Below are positions 14,403-21,533 of a stretch of DNA of 35,903 bases, one piece after another. Numbering within the stretch: position 1 is the stretch's first letter; every line of letters starts with the position of its first letter. A program made the position numbers and the translations under genes. Where the stretch lies: the NCBI GenBank assembly GCA_003164095.1, contig PLRX01000109.1:1-35903 (forward strand), in the 5' to 3' direction. Below the pieces are notes generated by a model. The model had not been told where the DNA came from. It made no database searches and saw nothing but the letters and a program-made list of their open reading frames with translations. Origin of the DNA: Acidimicrobiaceae bacterium (lineage in GTDB: Bacteria; Actinomycetota; Acidimicrobiia; Acidimicrobiales; RAAP-2).

Positions 14403-15179
14403 CTATTCGCCGGTGAACTTGGGATCGCGTCGGGCCAACGACGCGGCGATCCCCTCACGGAAATCCGCCGTGGCCATGAGACGCAGCTGCTCGGCCCGCT
14501 CGTCATCGACCATGTCGCCGAACCGGGCCACCAGGTCGGAACGTAGCGTGCGTCGGATCGACCGCACCGCCTGGGGCGCGGAGAGGGCGATCTCCTCGGC
14601 CAGGGCGTGGGCACCCGCCCTCGGGTCGTCGTCGAGCCGGTCGCACAGCCCGATGGCCAGGGCCTGGTCGCCGTCGATGCGCCTGCCCGTGGCGAGCAGC
14701 TCGAGGGCGGCCTGTCGGCCCACCACGGCGGGCAGCGTCAGCGAGATGCCGAATCCCTGGTGGAATCCGAGCCGGGCGAAGTTGGCCGTGAACCGGCTCG
14801 AGGCGGCAGCCACCCGGAAGTCGGCGGCGAGTGCCAACCCCAGCCCGCCGCCCACGGCCGCCCCCTGGACGGCCGCCACCAGTGGCAGCGGTCCGTCGAT
14901 CAGCCGCTGCGCGGTGCCGTAGAGGGTGGCGAGTGCATCGGGCTCCGGGCGGTCGGTGGACCCGAAGTCGAGCCCGGCGCAGAAGTGCCGGCCCTCTGAG
15001 CACAGCACCACGGCCCGCCCGCCCCTGGCATCGGCCCAGGCGACGGCCTCGACCACCGACGCCAGCAGGGCGGCGTCGAAGTAGTTGGCCGGCGGCCGGT
15101 GCATCTCGACCTCGGCCACGTATCGGTCGTCGAGAGCGACGGTCACGTCGCCGAAGGCGGCGGCTGCGGTCCCGGTCAT
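14403..15179 (-). CDS. Crotonase-fold protein lacking both hydratase glutamates
   Basis: 258 aa. The crotonase fold is clear: GRHFCAGLDF (63-72) supplies one oxyanion-hole strand and AAVQGAAVGGGLGLALAADFRVA (102-124) the other. In enoyl-CoA hydratases the catalytic Glu pair lies in 'GGGxELA' and 'QPExxxG'; here these positions are G114 and F134 (FTANFARLGF). The protein is therefore unlikely to be an ordinary hydratase and may be an isomerase, thioesterase or C-C lyase of the family. ATG 15179 overlaps the CoA-transferase stop (ATGA), so the two act in one pathway, probably activating a carboxylic acid with CoA and then transforming it. The exact substrate cannot be read from sequence. Confidence 0.83.
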   Translation of the reverse strand: MTGTAAAAFGDVTVALDDRYVAEVEMHRPPANYFDAALLASVVEAVAWADARGGRAVVLCSEGRHFCAGLDFGSTDRPEPDALATLYGTAQRLIDGPLPLVAAVQGAAVGGGLGLALAADFRVAAASSRFTANFARLGFHQGFGISLTLPAVVGRQAALELLATGRRIDGDQALAIGLCDRLDDDPRAGAHALAEEIALSAPQAVRSIRRTLRSDLVARFGDMVDDERAEQLRLMATADFREGIAASLARRDPKFTGE

Positions 15180-16408
15180 CGGTCCTCCTGGGCGGTCACG
15201 CCGTGAGTCGTGACGTCGGGTGCCGCGTCCGGGTCGCCAGGATGTGGGGCGTGGTGTTCGGCGTGGTGTTCGGCCCACTGGGCGACCTCCGCCCGCACCT
15301 CCGCATTGTGCTGACCACTGACGGCAGCGTGGCGGTGCACGGTGCGCCCGGGGTGGTTGGCGAAGCGGACCGGCTGGGGGATGACCTTGTAGCGGCCGGC
15401 CAGCGGGTGGTCATCCTCGGGCAGCTCGTCGACCAGCTCCTCGAGAGTGGGCACGGGTGACGCCGGGATCCCCTTGTCGCCGCAGAACTCGAGCCACTCG
15501 GCCGTGGTCCGGTCGACCAGCACGGCCGCGACCTCGGCGTAGAGGCTGTCGGCGTGGGCGATGCGGGACCGGGCCGACCGGATCCGCTCGTCCTGGACGA
15601 GGTCGTCACGTCCGGCCGCCAGGAACAGGTCCTCGTAGTTCTGCCGGGTGTAGGCGAGCACGTTGATCCAGCCGTCCCTGGTGCGCTGGGGCCTGCGCTC
15701 GGGGTTCAGGATACGGCCGTAGCCCGGGGGCCCGAGTGGTGGCACCGTGGTCGCCGGGCCGGCGTGCTCCACCAGGGTGAAGGCGGTCATGACGTCGATC
15801 ATCGGGACCTCGACGCGCTGGCCCCTGCCGGTGCGCTCCCGCTCGAAGAGTGCGGCCATGACGGCGTACGCGATGGTCAGCCCGCTCACCTTGTCGGCCA
15901 CCAGCGTCGGCACGAGGACGGGCACTCCGCCCATGCGCCGGAACGTGTCGGGTATGCCGGAGCCGGCCTGGATCACGTCGTCGTAGGCCGGGGCGTCGGC
16001 GGCGGGGGAGTCCGACGGGTAGCCCTGCGCCTGGCAGTAGACGACCTCCTCGCAGACGGCCCGCACATCCTGGTAGGCCAGACCGAGGCGGGCCAGGGTG
16101 CCGGGCCGGAGGTTGGTCACCACCACGTCGACGGTGGCGGCGATCTCGAGCGCTTCGCGGCGTCCCTCGGGGTCCTTCAGGTCGAGGACCACGTTGCGCT
16201 TGTTGCGCAGGAGGTTGAGGGCCAGGCCCGACAGCGTCGGCACCGGGCCGGCGGTCATGACCCGGCTGAGCGTCCCCTTCGGGTCCTCCACGGTGATGAC
16301 GTCGGCGCCCAGGTCGCCGAGGATCTGTGTGGCCAGCGGACCCATGATGACCGAACTGAGGTCCAGTACCCGGACCCCGTGGAGCGGCCCGGTCGGCGTC
16401 GGTGGCAT
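15176..16408 (-). CDS. Class III CoA-transferase (CaiB/BaiF family)
   Basis: 410 aa. These enzymes move CoA between acyl-CoA and a carboxylate through an aspartyl-CoA intermediate; alpha-methylacyl-CoA racemases share the fold. Motifs: GVRVLDLSSVIMGPLATQILGDLGADVITVE near the N-terminus, RNKRNVVLDLKDPEGR, VVTNLRPGTLARLGL, and APAYDDVIQAGSG, which holds the likely catalytic Asp. The stretch GRGQRVEVPMIDVMTAF and the C-terminal GIPASPVPTLEEL are also typical. The tail after about 385 is His/Ala-rich and probably disordered. AAGGA lies 7 bp upstream of ATG 16408. It is first in a two-gene operon with the crotonase. Transferase is favoured over racemase because of that neighbour, but not proven. 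Confidence 0.87.
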   Translation of the reverse strand: MPPTPTGPLHGVRVLDLSSVIMGPLATQILGDLGADVITVEDPKGTLSRVMTAGPVPTLSGLALNLLRNKRNVVLDLKDPEGRREALEIAATVDVVVTNLRPGTLARLGLAYQDVRAVCEEVVYCQAQGYPSDSPAADAPAYDDVIQAGSGIPDTFRRMGGVPVLVPTLVADKVSGLTIAYAVMAALFERERTGRGQRVEVPMIDVMTAFTLVEHAGPATTVPPLGPPGYGRILNPERRPQRTRDGWINVLAYTRQNYEDLFLAAGRDDLVQDERIRSARSRIAHADSLYAEVAAVLVDRTTAEWLEFCGDKGIPASPVPTLEELVDELPEDDHPLAGRYKVIPQPVRFANHPGRTVHRHAAVSGQHNAEVRAEVAQWAEHHAEHHAPHPGDPDAAPDVTTHGVTAQEDR

Positions 16409-16505
16409 GGTGGCGTCCTTTGGTGCGGTGTCTGCGGCCCGGTGCCCCGGGTCATGTGCCGGGCCGCGGGACCCGGGCGGAGGTTTCGGACGGGAAGACT
16501 GGCCA

Positions 16506-16511
16506 ATAGTA
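16506..16511 (-). promoter_or_regulatory. Possible -10 element for the CoA-transferase operon
   Basis: On the minus strand TACTAT at 16511-16506 matches a -10 consensus well, in the 166-bp divergent gap between the CoA-transferase and the membrane protein. The -35 region is weak. Transcription would give a leader of roughly 90 nt before ATG 16408. Confidence 0.3.
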
Positions 16512-16574
16512 CAGAGCGGCACCGACGGTCGGGTCACCCCTCCGGCAGCGCATGGTGCGGGAGACTGAGCGGCA

Positions 16575-17675
16575 ATGAGTGGACCGGACCCGACACCGAT
16601 GAGCTTCTGGGACGAGTTCAAGGACGCGGTGACCCCGCGTGCCGTGTTCCTGGTGATCGGCGTGGCCGTCATCCAGGTGGCTTTCATCACCTCCTATGTC
16701 GGAGCGTTCCACCATCCGGAGCCCCACGGCCTGCCCGTCGCCGTGGTCGCCCCGGCGGCCGACGCACCGCAGCTGGTGAAGGCGTTGAACGGGATCCCCG
16801 GGCACCCGGTCCAGGCGACGGCCGCACCGTCGATAGCTGTGGGCACGCGCCAGCTACTGCGCCGGGACGTCTTCGGGGTCCTGGTCGTCGATCCCACGGC
16901 TACGAGCGAACAGCTCCTCGAGGCGAGTGCCAGCGGGGTGTCCGCGTCGGTGGCCGCCACCGACGTGTTCGACCAGGTGGCCGCCCGGTACCACCGGACC
17001 GTGGTGGTGCACGACATCCGGCCGCCATCACCCGGCGACCGGAACGGCTTGACGTCCTTCTACCTGGTGATCGGTTGGATCGTGGGCGGTTACCTCGTCG
17101 CCTCGATCCTCGGCATCAGCAGCGGGTCCCGTCCGGCGAACGCCCGGAGGGCCACGTTGCGCCTGGGGGCGATCGCCGTCTACGCGCTGGTGACCGGGAT
17201 GGCCGGAGCGATCGTCGTCGGGCCAATCCTCCACGCCCTACCCGGCCCCACCTACCAGCTCGGACTGCTCGGCGCCCTGGTCATCTTCTGCGCCGGTGCG
17301 TTCGCCATGGCCCTGCTCGTGGTGGCCGGCACCATCGGGATCGGTCTGGCCATCATCGTCTTCGTCGTCCTGGGCAACCCGAGCGCCGGCGGCCCGTACG
17401 CGTGGCAGTTGCTGCCGCCGTTCTGGCGGGACATCGGCCCGTGGCTGCCGTCGGGTGCGGGCACGGCAGCCGCACGCGGCATCGCGTACTTCGGCTCGAC
17501 GGCCATCACGTCGAACCTCCTGGTGATCGCCGCGTACGGGGTGGTGGGAGTCGTCGTCGTCTACGTCGTCCTGCTCGATGTGGGCCACCAGCTGCTGGAC
17601 CTGCCGAAGGCTGCCCGACGGGTCGGCGGTGGCGACGACGCAGCTGACCAGGGCGAGGTCGCGGCTTCCAGCTGA
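16575..17675 (+). CDS. YhgE/Pip- or ABC-2-permease-like membrane protein
   Basis: 366 aa. One transmembrane helix near the N-terminus (about 25-45), then an extracytoplasmic domain of about 125 residues (LPVAVVAPAADAPQLVKALN and FGVLVVDPTATSEQLLEA resemble the soluble part of ABC-2/YhgE proteins), then about five hydrophobic helices (about 157-180, 194-217, 223-244, 245-264, 313-340). No ATPase gene lies nearby. ATG 16575 is used; ATG 16599 (MSFWDEF) would also work. Proteins of this architecture are found with lipid or peptide export and type VII-like secretion functions, but none can be assigned here. Confidence 0.72.
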   Translation: MSGPDPTPMSFWDEFKDAVTPRAVFLVIGVAVIQVAFITSYVGAFHHPEPHGLPVAVVAPAADAPQLVKALNGIPGHPVQATAAPSIAVGTRQLLRRDVFGVLVVDPTATSEQLLEASASGVSASVAATDVFDQVAARYHRTVVVHDIRPPSPGDRNGLTSFYLVIGWIVGGYLVASILGISSGSRPANARRATLRLGAIAVYALVTGMAGAIVVGPILHALPGPTYQLGLLGALVIFCAGAFAMALLVVAGTIGIGLAIIVFVVLGNPSAGGPYAWQLLPPFWRDIGPWLPSGAGTAAARGIAYFGSTAITSNLLVIAAYGVVGVVVVYVVLLDVGHQLLDLPKAARRVGGGDDAADQGEVAASS

Positions 17676-17696
17676 GGAACCCATCAGCTCGGTGGG

Positions 17697-17740
17697 CGTG
17701 CAAGGTGTCGTCGAGGTGGGAGCAGGGTGTCGTGCAAGGT
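17697..17740 (+). repeat. Direct repeat CGTGCAAGGT upstream of ssb
   Basis: CGTGCAAGGT occurs at 17697-17706 and 17731-17740, a 34-bp period, in the 160-bp gap between the membrane protein and ssb. A 10-bp palindrome, CGGTGCACCG, lies at 17814-17823 just ahead of the ssb ribosome-binding site. Either could be regulatory. Confidence 0.35.
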
Positions 17741-17835
17741 ACCGGGCCCAGGGTGGCGGTGCCGCCCGTCCGGGTGGTCCGTACGGCGCCCCGGTGCCGA
17801 CGGCGACGCACTCCGGTGCACCGAAGGGACCGTCC

Positions 17836-18252
17836 ATGAGCAGCGCCACCACCACCACGATCGTCGGGAACCTGACCCGCGATCCCGAGATCCGCTACAC
17901 CCGCGAAGGACAGGCCACCTGCACGATCGGCGTGGCGGCCAACCGCAGGTGGCAGAACCGGGAGACCAACGAATGGGAGGAGTCCACCTCGTTCTTCGAC
18001 GTCGTCGCCTGGCGGGACCTGGCGGAAAACGTCGCCCTGAGCCTGACCAAGGGGATGCGGGTCATCGTGACCGGACGGCTCGAGCAGCGCAGCTGGGAGA
18101 CCGAGGACGGCGACAAGCGCTTCAAGATCGAGATCGTCGCCGACGAGGTCGGCCCGGCACTCCGCTTCGCCACCGTCGACGTCCACCGGGTCGTCCGTCC
18201 GGCCGCCGAGCCCGATGCCGGATCGTTCAGCGAGGACGGGGTCGGTGCCTGA
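17836..18252 (+). CDS. ssb: Single-stranded DNA-binding protein paralogue without acidic tail
   Basis: 138 aa. An OB-fold SSB is evident: TTTIVGNLTRDPEIRYTREGQ at the start, TIGVAANRRWQN, TSFFDVVAWRDLAENVALSLTKGMRVIVTGRLEQRSWE, and the strand KRFKIEIVADEVGPALRFA. The C-terminus (AEPDAGSFSEDGVGA) lacks the conserved acidic DDD(I/L)PF tip through which replicative SSB recruits partner proteins. This suggests a secondary SSB, like SsbB of Streptomyces. AAGGGA lies 7 bp before the ATG. It is coupled to a small unknown gene by an 8-bp overlap. No replication or rpsF/rpsR/rplI genes, the usual partners of main ssb, are nearby. Confidence 0.92.
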   Translation: MSSATTTTIVGNLTRDPEIRYTREGQATCTIGVAANRRWQNRETNEWEESTSFFDVVAWRDLAENVALSLTKGMRVIVTGRLEQRSWETEDGDKRFKIEIVADEVGPALRFATVDVHRVVRPAAEPDAGSFSEDGVGA

Positions 18253-18454
18253 CCGCCCGGACCGGTCGTCCGACGGTCGCAGCCGTCCGGTCCACTTCGG
18301 TGTCCGGGTGATCCTGTCCAAGGAGGAGGCATTCGGCGCCTGCCAGGCCCTGGCCGATGCCGGTCGGGTCCTCGTCCGGTCGGGCGGCTTCGAGGAGGCC
18401 GACTCGCTCGGCTCCCTCTTCGAGCTGTTGGAGGAGCGGCTCGTCGCCAACTGA
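18245..18454 (+). CDS. Small unknown protein coupled to ssb
   Basis: 69 aa from a GTG start that overlaps the ssb stop by 8 bp; GAGG lies 9 bp upstream. An ATG at 18215 in the same frame would give 79 aa but a 38-bp overlap and a weak ribosome-binding site. The first 17 residues are basic and polar; the rest (VILSKEEAFGACQALADAGRVLVRSG and EEADSLGSLFELLEERL) looks like two or three amphipathic helices. No known motif is visible. Coupling to ssb suggests a partner or regulator. The gene is followed by a strong terminator, supporting that it is real. Confidence 0.6.
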   Translation: MPDRPDRSSDGRSRPVHFGVRVILSKEEAFGACQALADAGRVLVRSGGFEEADSLGSLFELLEERLVAN

Positions 18455-18484
18455 ACGGGTCGGCGCATGCCACATCTCACGCGC

Positions 18485-18517
18485 ATCCGCCCCCGGCCGT
18501 AGCGGTCGGGGGCGGAT
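18485..18517. terminator. Strong hairpin terminator between ssb operon and msrB
   Basis: The arms 18485-18499 and 18503-18517 pair over 15 bp with one G-T wobble around a 3-nt TAG loop (arms begin ATCCGCCCCCG and end CGGGGGCGGAT). It lies 30 bp after the small gene's stop and 76 bp from the msrB stop, so it can serve both directions. Confidence 0.75.
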
Positions 18518-18593
18518 CGTCGTGGCGTCCTGAACAGGCCGTCCGGGAGCCGTCCCGCCCGGGAGCCATTACGCCGAGGACGGTCCGCCAGGG

Positions 18594-19034
18594 TCAGCCC
18601 TCGGTGGGCTCGAATTCGAGGGAGAGCGAGTTGACGCAGTAGCGCAGTCCGGTCGGGGCCGGCCCGTCGGGAAAGACGTGGCCGAGGTGGCCGCCGCAGC
18701 GGGCACAGGTGATCTCGACGCGGCGCATACCGAACGACTCGTCCTCGTGCTCTTCGATGGTGCCGTCGGACAGCGCACGGGTGAAGCTCGGCCAGCCGGA
18801 GCCGGACTCGAACTTGGCGTCGGTCGGGAACAGCTCCGCACCGCAGCCGGCACACGTGAACATGCCCGAGCCCTCGACGTGCAGGAGCTCGCCGGACCAG
18901 GCCGGCTCGGTCCCCTTCTGGCGCAGGACGGCATAGCGTTCCGGGGCCAGCCGGGCCCGCCACTCCTCGTCCGACAGCTCGACCTTGTCGTTCGTGGTGT
19001 CGGTCGTGTGCGGGGTGGGGTCGGTGGTGCTCAT
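18594..19034 (-). CDS. msrB: Peptide-methionine (R)-S-oxide reductase
   Basis: 146 aa. MsrB repairs R-methionine sulfoxide in oxidised proteins in the cytosol. The two zinc-binding pairs are C61-x2-C64 (FTCAGCGAELF) and C110-x2-C113 (ITCARCGGHLGHVFPDG). The catalytic residue is C133 in RYCVNSLSLEF, with GSGWPSF (78-84) forming the substrate loop. The ATG at 19034 is preferred over an in-frame GTG at 19040 because AAGGAG sits 5 bp ahead of the ATG and abuts the GTG. The first 17 residues are Thr-rich and probably flexible. It is a single-gene unit. With rubrerythrin it adds to an oxidative-stress theme, though the two are 6 kb apart and need not be co-regulated. Confidence 0.95.
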   Translation of the reverse strand: MSTTDPTPHTTDTTNDKVELSDEEWRARLAPERYAVLRQKGTEPAWSGELLHVEGSGMFTCAGCGAELFPTDAKFESGSGWPSFTRALSDGTIEEHEDESFGMRRVEITCARCGGHLGHVFPDGPAPTGLRYCVNSLSLEFEPTEG

Positions 19035-19471
19035 GGACACTCCTTCAGGTAGGCCGACGGACCGCCCGGGGTCGGGTCCGACGTCGATCGATCAGTTCAA
19101 CGTCCGCCGGGCCGGGGCTGTTCCCTCCCGATGGGGCGGGAGCGGTGGTCCGGTTGGCGTCGGAGTGCAGTCTCCCCCGGTCCGCGTTTCACCGTCCGGT
19201 GGCGGATTCAAACGTCGTACGGCTTCCCGCCTCTCGGCCCGCCGGGACCTGTTGCGCCCGGCGCGACCTCGCAGGCCGACCTCTGAGGCCCTGAACTGGG
19301 ACAACGCGAACGGCGGGCACGGGCCGGACCCGACCGGACGCCGGGTCGGTCCGGAAACCCGTTTTGCTAACGTCGCGTCAGATTTCGAGCCGCCCCCTCA
19401 TCGCCGACACGATCACCGGCACCCGCCCCACACCGCCCGCCCCACACCGCCCACCACACAGGACGCGACCC
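19035..19471. other. 437-bp divergent intergenic region without a gene
   Basis: This gap separates msrB from the FadE30-like gene. Open frames crossing it read as random GC-rich sequence and lack ribosome-binding sites. Contents seen: an extended -10-like TGC-TAACGT at 19365-19373 in a locally AT-rich patch, and a perfect 14-bp tandem duplication, CGCCCCACACCGCC, at 19424-19451 just before the FadE30-like start. I found no palindrome matching the mycobacterial KstR2 box. Confidence 0.5.
19365..19373 (+). promoter_or_regulatory. Candidate extended -10 of the steroid-type operon
   Basis: TGC-TAACGT fits an extended -10 pattern and sits in the only T-rich patch of this gap (GTTTTGCTAACG), about 100 bp before the FadE30-like ATG. 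No strong -35 is evident. By eye only. Confidence 0.35.
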
Positions 19472-20662
19472 ATGGATCTACGAGACCGACCCGAGGACGA
19501 GGCATTCCGCGCCGAGGTCCGGGCCTGGCTCGCTGACCACGTCGTCGGCGACTACGCCGCCCTCGGGGGGCGCGGTGGCTCGGGCGACGAGACGTTCGGC
19601 TTCGACGTGCGCCTGGAGTGGGAGAAGGAATTGGCCGCCGGCGGATGGACGTGCCTGGGCTGGCCCGTCGAGTTCGGCGGGCGTGGCGCCTCCATCGCCC
19701 ACCAGGTCATCTTCAACGAGGAGTACGTCAAGGCCAAGGCACCCGGCCGGGTGAGCATCCTGGGCGAGGGACTGCTCGGCCCCACGATCATCCAGTACGG
19801 CACGCAGGCCCAGCAGGACCGCTTCCTCCCCCGGATCGTGGACGGCAGCGAACTCTGGTGCCAGGGCTACTCCGAGCCAAATGCCGGCAGCGACCTGGCC
19901 AACGTGGCCACCCGGGCCGAGTTGGACGGCGACGAGTGGGTGGTGACCGGCCAGAAGGTGTGGACGTCGCTGGCCCACCAGTCCGACTGGTGCTTCGTGG
20001 TCTGCCGGACCGAGCCGGGGTCGGTGCGCCACAAGGGACTGTCCTATCTACTGGTGCCTATGGACCAGCCGGGCGTGGAGATCCGCCCCATCACGCAGCT
20101 CACCCGTACGTCGGAGTTCAACGAGGTCTTCTTCGACGGCGCCCGGACGGCCAGGGACTTGGTGGTGGGGGAGCCGGGCGACGGCTGGCGGGTGGCGCTC
20201 GCCACCCTGGCCTACGAGCGGGGCGTCGGCCTCCTCGGCCACCAGCTGTCGTTCCGCCGTGAGCTCGACCACCTGTTCGACGTGGCCCGGGCGAACGGCC
20301 GCAGTCAGGACCCGGTGATCCGCCAGCGACTGGCCCGGTCGTACGCCGAACTCGAAGTGCTCCGGTACAACACGCTGCGCAGCCTGTCCGGCTACGACGG
20401 GCCGGTGGCCCCGCCCGAGGCCTCGATCATCAAGCTGTTCTGGGCGTCGTGGCACCAACGGCTGGGCGAGCTGGCCATGGACGTGCGGGGCGAGCCCGGT
20501 CTGGTGGTCGAGGCGCCGCCGTACGAGCTCGACGAGTTCCAGCGGACCTTCCTGTTCAGCCGGTCCGAGACCATCTACGGCGGGTCCAACGAGATCCAGA
20601 AGAACATCATCGGCGAGCGGGTCCTCGGACTGCCGCCCGAGCCCAAGGGGGAGCTTCGTTGA
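19472..20662 (+). CDS. FadE30-like acyl-CoA dehydrogenase
   Basis: 396 aa. Acyl-CoA dehydrogenase fold: N-terminal helical domain (EVRAWLADHV), WCQGYSEPNAGSDLANVATRAELDGDEWVVTGQKVWTS in the FAD/substrate region (about 131-169), and TIYGGSNEIQKNIIGERVLGLP near the end. From memory the protein follows M. tuberculosis FadE30 closely, including TCLGWPxEFGGRG, LAHQSDWCFV and LGELAMDV. FadE30 acts on a CoA thioester in degradation of HIP, the C/D-ring remnant of cholesterol. The next genes are IpdF- and FadD3-like, repeating the mycobacterial neighbourhood. ATG 19472 has AGGA upstream. Substrate assignment is by homology and context. Confidence 0.88.
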   Translation: MDLRDRPEDEAFRAEVRAWLADHVVGDYAALGGRGGSGDETFGFDVRLEWEKELAAGGWTCLGWPVEFGGRGASIAHQVIFNEEYVKAKAPGRVSILGEGLLGPTIIQYGTQAQQDRFLPRIVDGSELWCQGYSEPNAGSDLANVATRAELDGDEWVVTGQKVWTSLAHQSDWCFVVCRTEPGSVRHKGLSYLLVPMDQPGVEIRPITQLTRTSEFNEVFFDGARTARDLVVGEPGDGWRVALATLAYERGVGLLGHQLSFRRELDHLFDVARANGRSQDPVIRQRLARSYAELEVLRYNTLRSLSGYDGPVAPPEASIIKLFWASWHQRLGELAMDVRGEPGLVVEAPPYELDEFQRTFLFSRSETIYGGSNEIQKNIIGERVLGLPPEPKGELR

Positions 20663-21498
20663 GCGACGCACCGAGCACGCCGGCCACGCCGGACGCACCG
20701 ACCGGACCGCTCCCGGCCCCCGAGCCCCCGGCCGGCCACGGCCTGCTCGAGGGGAAGATCGTGGTGGTGACAGCCGCCGCCGGCACCGGCATCGGCTTCG
20801 CCACGGCCAAGCGGTGCATCGAGGAGGGGGCCACGGTCGTGGTGTCCGACGCCCACGAGCGCCGATTGGGCGAGGCGGCCGATGCACTCGCCGAGGTGCC
20901 CGAGGCGGATGGGGTGCGCCCGCTGGCCGTCCCCTGCAACGTGACGGTGGAGGCCGAGGTGCAGGCGCTCTACGACGCGGCCGTGGCCGAGCACGGTCGA
21001 TTCGACGTGGCCGTCAACAACGCCGGGCTCGGGGGCCAGGTCGACGTGGTGGACATGACCGACGAGCAGTGGGACCTCGTCCTCGACGTCACGCTGACCG
21101 GTACGTTCCGCTGCACGCGGGCCGCCCTCCGCCACATGTACGCCCGGGGCGGCGGCGGGGTCATCGTCAACAACGCCAGCGTGCTCGGGTGGCGGGCCCA
21201 GGCCGGCCAGGCCCACTACGCGGCGGCCAAGGCCGGCGTGATGGCCCTGACCCGGTGCACGGCGGTGGAGGCCGCTCCCCGCGGGGTGCGCATCAACGCC
21301 GTGTCGCCGAGCCTGGCTGTCCACCCCTTCCTCAACAAGGTCATGGCCGACGACGACCTGGCCGAGCTGGCCCGACGCGAGGTGTTCGGCCGCGGCGCCG
21401 AGGTGTGGGAGGTGGCCAACGTCATCGCCTTCCTGGCCAGCGGCTACGCCACCTTCATGACCGGCGAAGTCGTCTCGGTCAGCAGCCAGCACCCCTGA
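20659..21498 (+). CDS. IpdF-like short-chain dehydrogenase of steroid C/D-ring degradation
   Basis: 279 aa from a TTG that overlaps the preceding stop (TTGA); GGGGGAG lies 5 bp upstream and no other start fits. NAD(P) site TAAAGTGIG (38-46), NNAG (120-123), catalytic S174, Y187 and K191 (NNASVLGWRAQAGQAHYAAAK). The unusual TAAAGTGIG in place of TGxxxGIG, and the segments AGHGLLEGK and DAHERRLGEAA, agree with my memory of M. tuberculosis IpdF (Rv3559c), a hydroxy-HIP-CoA dehydrogenase. The first 25 residues are Pro/Ala-rich and longer than in that protein. Translational coupling to the FadE30-like gene supports one pathway. Confidence 0.87.
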   Translation: MSDAPSTPATPDAPTGPLPAPEPPAGHGLLEGKIVVVTAAAGTGIGFATAKRCIEEGATVVVSDAHERRLGEAADALAEVPEADGVRPLAVPCNVTVEAEVQALYDAAVAEHGRFDVAVNNAGLGGQVDVVDMTDEQWDLVLDVTLTGTFRCTRAALRHMYARGGGGVIVNNASVLGWRAQAGQAHYAAAKAGVMALTRCTAVEAAPRGVRINAVSPSLAVHPFLNKVMADDDLAELARREVFGRGAEVWEVANVIAFLASGYATFMTGEVVSVSSQHP

Positions 21499-21533
21499 GC
21501 ACGCCTCGGCGGCCCGACCCCGGCGACGGGACC

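Noticed and set aside
14403-15179. EchA20-type hydrolase of the HIP pathway
   Set aside because: The sequence does not resemble EchA20 as I remember it, and the gene is in a different operon from the FadE30-like set.
19364-19471. Longer FadE30-like start at 19364
   Set aside because: The upstream 36 codons are Thr/Pro-rich and overlap a 14-bp tandem repeat and the probable promoter; homology begins at ATG 19472.
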